Assembly (NCBI GenBank): GCA_002299245.1
Contig: DBOI01000042.1
Span: 1-9,590 of the forward strand
From: Hydrogenovibrio sp. UBA650
GTDB taxonomy: Bacteria > Pseudomonadota > Gammaproteobacteria > Thiomicrospirales > Thiomicrospiraceae
Direction of reading: 5' to 3'
DNA: 9,590 nt
Of the stretch, positions 6,804 to 9,590 are shown piece after piece (the stretch's first letter is position 1; every line of letters starts with the position of its first letter). The position numbers and the translations under genes were made by a program. Below the pieces are notes generated by a model that saw nothing but the letters and a program-made list of their open reading frames with translations, had not been told where the DNA came from and did no database searches.

Positions 6804-8237
6804 TTAATCTAAAACCAGTGGTAGGAATAATGAACGTTTATTTCTTACCACCCTTACCGGCAGAGAACGACCTTCAGGTAGTCGCTTAACAACCTTGACT
6901 AACTCTTTGGCGTTTTTGATTGGTTTGAAATCAATTGTCACCACAATATCACCTTTTCGCAGGCCTGCTTTTTGTGCTGCACCACCAGACTGAACTTCAG
7001 TAATAATAACTCCAAATGGTAATCCCAGTGTTTCTAGATCATCCTTATCAAGATTTTTTACCTTGGCTCCAAGGCGGTTGTTTTTAAGCCCGCTGTTCTC
7101 TGGGGCAGATTCAGCAATTTGCTCAGCTTGATCAAGAGCATTGAGACGAACTCTAAAGATTTTTTCTTTGCCGTTTCTGAGTACTTTGACTTTAACTTTT
7201 TTGTTAATTGGTGTCACACCTACTATTGGAGGCAAGTCAGAGGACTTTTTAATCTTCTTACCATCAAACTCCAAGATAATATCACCAGCTTCGATACCCG
7301 CTTTTTTTGCCGCAGTATTTGGATAGGTTTCACCGACAAGAGCGCCTTGAGGTTTAGATAGGCCAAATGATTTTGCCAAGTCACTGGTAACCTCTTGAAT
7401 TTGAACACCTAAATAACCGCGTACTACCTTACCGTTATCCTTCAGTTGCGCAACAACATTCATGGCAATATCAATTGGAATAGAGAAAGACAGCCCCATA
7501 TAACCACCTGTTTTACTGTAGATCTGTGAGTTTATTCCTATCACTTCACCCGCTAAGTTCAACAGTGGCCCACCAGAGTTACCCGGATTGATTGGCACAT
7601 CCGATTGAATAAAGGGCACATAAGTATCATCCGGTAGTGAGCGTCCTAGTGCTGAGATAATGCCGTGTGTCGCCGTAAAGTCCAAACCAAACGGCTCACC
7701 AATTGCGAGTACCCATTGACCGACTTTTAAGTTATCCGAACGCCCAATCTTGGCATATGGCAAGTCATCTGCATCAATCTTAAGCAAAGCCACATCGGTT
7801 CTAGCATCAGTTCCAACAACTTCGGCAATCAACTCACTGCGGTCACGCATACGGACAATGATTTCATCAGCACCATCGATAACATGGTGGTTCGTTAAGA
7901 TGTAGCCATCTTCACTAATAACAAAACCTGACCCCAAGGAATGCGCTTCTTCACGCGGCTCTTCTCTTGGTGTACTGCGAGGTTCACCTGGCAGCTGAGG
8001 TAAACCAAAAAAGTGGCGTAAGAGCTCTTCAGGCATGCCTCTAAACTGTGGCAAGTCTTTTCGGGAAGTGACTTTTTTGATTGTGCTGATATTAACAACA
8101 CTCAGGTTGGTTTCCTCAACCAACTTGGTAAAGTCTGGCAAACCGTAGTCACTCGCTTTGACTGCCAGCGACTGTACGGGGTAAAGTGCAACCAAAGAAA
8201 CCAGTGCTGCACTGAATAGAACGGGTAGTTGTTTCAT
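6804..8237 (-). CDS. mucD: Periplasmic serine endoprotease/chaperone of the DegP/HtrA family, MucD type
   Basis: MucD/DegP degrades misfolded envelope proteins in the periplasm; in Pseudomonas MucD restrains the AlgU stress response. Counting from the ATG at 8237, the 477-residue protein has a Sec signal peptide (about 1-25, MKQLP then a hydrophobic core ending QSLA). The trypsin-like protease domain carries the triad His118 (TNHHV), Asp148 (RTDVALLKI) and Ser221 (GNSGGP). Two PDZ domains follow, at about 270-365 and 390-475. A proline- and charge-rich loop (about 58-100) precedes the protease core, as in other MucD proteins. An in-frame GTG six codons upstream (8255) is possible, but its Shine-Dalgarno is too close, while GGAGAG lies about 10 nt before the ATG and the signal peptide starts properly there. 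rseC is 51 bp upstream with no terminator between, so the two are probably cotranscribed. Confidence 0.93.
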   Translation of the reverse strand: MKQLPVLFSAALVSLVALYPVQSLAVKASDYGLPDFTKLVEETNLSVVNISTIKKVTSRKDLPQFRGMPEELLRHFFGLPQLPGEPRSTPREEPREEAHSLGSGFVISEDGYILTNHHVIDGADEIIVRMRDRSELIAEVVGTDARTDVALLKIDADDLPYAKIGRSDNLKVGQWVLAIGEPFGLDFTATHGIISALGRSLPDDTYVPFIQSDVPINPGNSGGPLLNLAGEVIGINSQIYSKTGGYMGLSFSIPIDIAMNVVAQLKDNGKVVRGYLGVQIQEVTSDLAKSFGLSKPQGALVGETYPNTAAKKAGIEAGDIILEFDGKKIKKSSDLPPIVGVTPINKKVKVKVLRNGKEKIFRVRLNALDQAEQIAESAPENSGLKNNRLGAKVKNLDKDDLETLGLPFGVIITEVQSGGAAQKAGLRKGDIVVTIDFKPIKNAKELVKVVKRLPEGRSLPVRVVRNKRSLFLPLVLD

Positions 8238-8288
8238 TTTAAATACGCTCTCCACTTTCCAAAATATTCGTTTTTTCTTAAATAATGT

Positions 8289-8756
8289 CTATTGGCTTTT
8301 TTTCAAGACCGAACTCAACTCCGGCAGAATGGGTTTATAAAAATGCTGGGTATATTTCCACCCCAAATACAAACCAACTACTCCACCAAAAATAGCTGAC
8401 AACTCAATGCTAGAATCACTTAGCCCAAAGATATTGTCGGCTATAAAAGAAGCTGTAATTGAAATCAAAAATAAACCAATTAATGGTAAACCATATGCCA
8501 TAAATGAATGTTTAAGCAAGCGTGACTCATCGAGAGTGAGTTCAACCTCGTCACCAACATTACTGTCTAAGGTTTTCTTTACTTTTAGAGGTGATGAATT
8601 GTCTCTAACAAACAGTTTAGACAGAGCTAATGTACCACAGCCTGACTCAGAGTGACAGCCACTGCAACCCGTTGAACGCTGTGTTTTAACAAAAGCAAAC
8701 TGGTCATCTACATCAACCACAACACCCGACTCTTTTAATAAACTATCAACAGCCAC
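8289..8756 (-). CDS. rseC: RseC/MucC family inner-membrane regulator
   Basis: RseC (MucC) is an inner-membrane protein encoded with the sigma-E operon. It has been tied to sigma-E modulation and to the SoxR-reducing system, but its mechanism is not settled. The 155-residue protein has the family layout: an N-terminal beta segment (GVVVDVDDQFAFVKTQ, 11-26), a cysteine motif C-x2-C-x5-C (Cys31, Cys34, Cys40) like that of E. coli RseC, a GDEVEL segment (68-73), then two membrane helices (about 84-108 and 116-134) and a short basic tail. The start is a GTG with only a weak Shine-Dalgarno; the alignment with homologues supports a start close to here. The usual upstream partners rpoE, rseA and rseB are missing, and nadB follows divergently instead. 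Confidence 0.9.
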   Translation of the reverse strand: MAVDSLLKESGVVVDVDDQFAFVKTQRSTGCSGCHSESGCGTLALSKLFVRDNSSPLKVKKTLDSNVGDEVELTLDESRLLKHSFMAYGLPLIGLFLISITASFIADNIFGLSDSSIELSAIFGGVVGLYLGWKYTQHFYKPILPELSSVLKKSQ

Positions 8757-8790
8757 TTTAATTACTTAGTTTTATTTTTACCATCCCAAG

Positions 8791-8819
8791 AGTATACTCC
8801 GCTTCCGCCTTAATGTATA
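8791..8819 (-). promoter_or_regulatory. Probable sigma-70 promoter for rseC-mucD
   Basis: On the minus strand TATACA (8819-8814) serves as -35 and TATACT (8796-8791) as -10, with a 17-bp spacer; they match four and five of six consensus bases. Both boxes lie inside GTATAC hexamers, 23 bp apart. The spacer holds a GCGGAAGCGGA direct repeat. Transcription would start near 8784, about 28 nt before the GTG. It does not resemble a sigma-E promoter (GAACTT...TCAAA). Consensus matching only. Confidence 0.45.
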
Positions 8820-8832
8820 CGCTTGAGTCCCC

Positions 8833-8860
8833 TTCCTATAATCTCATCTTTAATTATAAT
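8833..8860 (+). promoter_or_regulatory. Probable promoter region of nadB
   Basis: A perfect TATAAT (8855-8860) lies 25 bp before the nadB Shine-Dalgarno, with a poor -35 TTCCTA (8833-8838) at 16 bp. A second perfect TATAAT (8837-8842) has TGTATA (8814-8819) at 17 bp. Either could drive nadB; the second overlaps the rseC -35, so the two divergent promoters may compete. No NadR/NadQ/NrtR-type operator was recognised. Confidence 0.4.
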
Positions 8861-8885
8861 AGGCTCTCTTATAACGCCAAAGATT

Positions 8886-8890
8886 AAGGA
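8886..8890 (+). promoter_or_regulatory. Shine-Dalgarno for the TTG start of nadB
   Basis: AAGGA is 8 nt upstream of TTG at 8899-8901. It is the only good ribosome site here and fixes the rare TTG initiator; no in-frame ATG occurs before the conserved FAD-binding motif. Confidence 0.75.
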
Positions 8891-8898
8891 CAAGTATT

Positions 8899-9590
8899 TT
8901 GAGTGCGCCATCCATAGCCAAAACAATCAAGCCTGACATTCTCGTCATCGGCAGCGGAATTGCTGGGCTCTCAACTGCTTTAAAACTAGCAGATACTTAC
9001 AAGGTCACGGTTCTGGCAAAGTGCACCGTGACCGAAGGCAGCACAAACTACGCTCAAGGTGGGATTGCCGGAGTACTTGACCCTTTTGACAGTATTGAAG
9101 CCCACATTGCGGACACACAAAATGCTGGGGCTGGGCTCTGTGATGAGAAAGCGGTAGCGGTTGTGGCAACCCATTCAGCAGAAACCATTCAAGAGCTCAT
9201 TGATCTAGGCGTTCCGTTTAGCCTTAACGAGACCATGGAAAACTGTGCTTCAGGGCAGAAGTGTCCGTTCCACCTGACACAAGAAGGTGGTCACAGCCAC
9301 CGCCGAGTGATTCACGCGGCAGACCACACAGGGCAATCTGTACAGAAGACCTTGATTGACCGAGTTGAAAGTCACCCCAATATAACTCTGCTCCCCAACC
9401 ATATGACGATTGACTTAATTACCAACAAAGACAAATCTCGCTGCCTGGGAGCCTATTCCTTAAACCAAGCTGAAAACTCTATTGCAGCCATTTCCTCTCT
9501 ATTTACGGTTTTAGCTACTGGCGGAGCCTCTAAGGCTTACCTTTATACAAGTAACCCTGATACTTCAACGGGTGATGGTATTGCCATGGC
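8899..9590 (+). CDS. nadB: L-aspartate oxidase, N-terminal part (runs off the window)
   Basis: NadB is the flavoenzyme that oxidises L-aspartate to iminoaspartate, the first step of de novo NAD synthesis, before NadA makes quinolinate. The window holds 230 codons plus two bases, somewhat less than half of the usual ~540 residues. The FAD dinucleotide-binding fold is DILVIGSGIAGL (13-24), followed by GSTNYAQGGIAGVL (47-60). The family hallmark HLTQEGGHSHRR (125-136) contains Glu129, the equivalent of the catalytic-site Glu121 in E. coli, and HAADHTG (139-145) follows. The frame is open to the edge with no disruption. Translation starts at TTG, read as Met, supported by AAGGA 8 nt upstream. The gene is divergent from rseC; in many gammaproteobacteria nadB is divergent from rpoE at this same place. 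Confidence 0.96.
   Translation, partial: MSAPSIAKTIKPDILVIGSGIAGLSTALKLADTYKVTVLAKCTVTEGSTNYAQGGIAGVLDPFDSIEAHIADTQNAGAGLCDEKAVAVVATHSAETIQELIDLGVPFSLNETMENCASGQKCPFHLTQEGGHSHRRVIHAADHTGQSVQKTLIDRVESHPNITLLPNHMTIDLITNKDKSRCLGAYSLNQAENSIAAISSLFTVLATGGASKAYLYTSNPDTSTGDGIAM

Noticed and set aside
6804..8255. mucD starting at the upstream GTG
   Set aside because: Its purine tract is only about 3 nt away, and the signal peptide begins naturally at the ATG six codons later; kept as an alternative only.
8986..9174. Minus-strand open frame opposite nadB
   Set aside because: It overlaps the conserved FAD-binding region of nadB on the other strand and has no support of its own.

Overview
The window is a chromosomal housekeeping block of a gammaproteobacterium. 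The order nadB / rseC-mucD-lepA-lepB-rnc-era-recO-pdxJ-acpS matches the conserved rpoE/algU neighbourhood of that class. Having mucD between rseC (mucC) and lepA is the Pseudomonas-type arrangement rather than the Enterobacteria one. The moderate GC content, AT-rich intergenic DNA and protein sequences would fit a marine Thiomicrospira/Hydrogenovibrio-like sulfur oxidiser, but that is only an impression.

Layout, left to right. Bases 1-327 hold no intact gene: a plus-strand hairpin followed by T residues, then what looks like a decayed insertion-sequence end. From 328 to 8756 every gene is on the minus strand, so transcription runs right to left: rseC and mucD (envelope stress), a strong rho-independent terminator, then a tightly packed cluster lepA, lepB, rnc, era, recO, pdxJ, acpS. 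An AT-rich divergent intergenic region (8757-8898) separates this from nadB, which runs off the right edge on the plus strand and starts at a TTG codon.

Functionally the cluster joins translation (LepA/EF4), protein export (leader peptidase), RNA processing and ribosome assembly (RNase III, Era), recombinational repair (RecO), pyridoxal phosphate synthesis (PdxJ) and acyl carrier protein activation (AcpS). Several junctions are translationally tight: lepA-lepB (2 nt gap), lepB-rnc (TAATG, 1 nt overlap) and pdxJ-acpS (TAG directly followed by ATG).

The most interesting points are: (1) rpoE, rseA and rseB are absent between nadB and rseC, leaving rseC-mucD without the sigma factor and anti-sigma genes they normally accompany; (2) the mucD terminator's U-tract directly abuts the lepA Shine-Dalgarno, so a lepA transcript starting upstream must read through it, an attenuator-like layout with a palindrome in the leader; (3) the mutually exclusive small hairpins between rnc and era. 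I see no CRISPR array, tRNA, rRNA, complete mobile element or undescribed multi-gene system.
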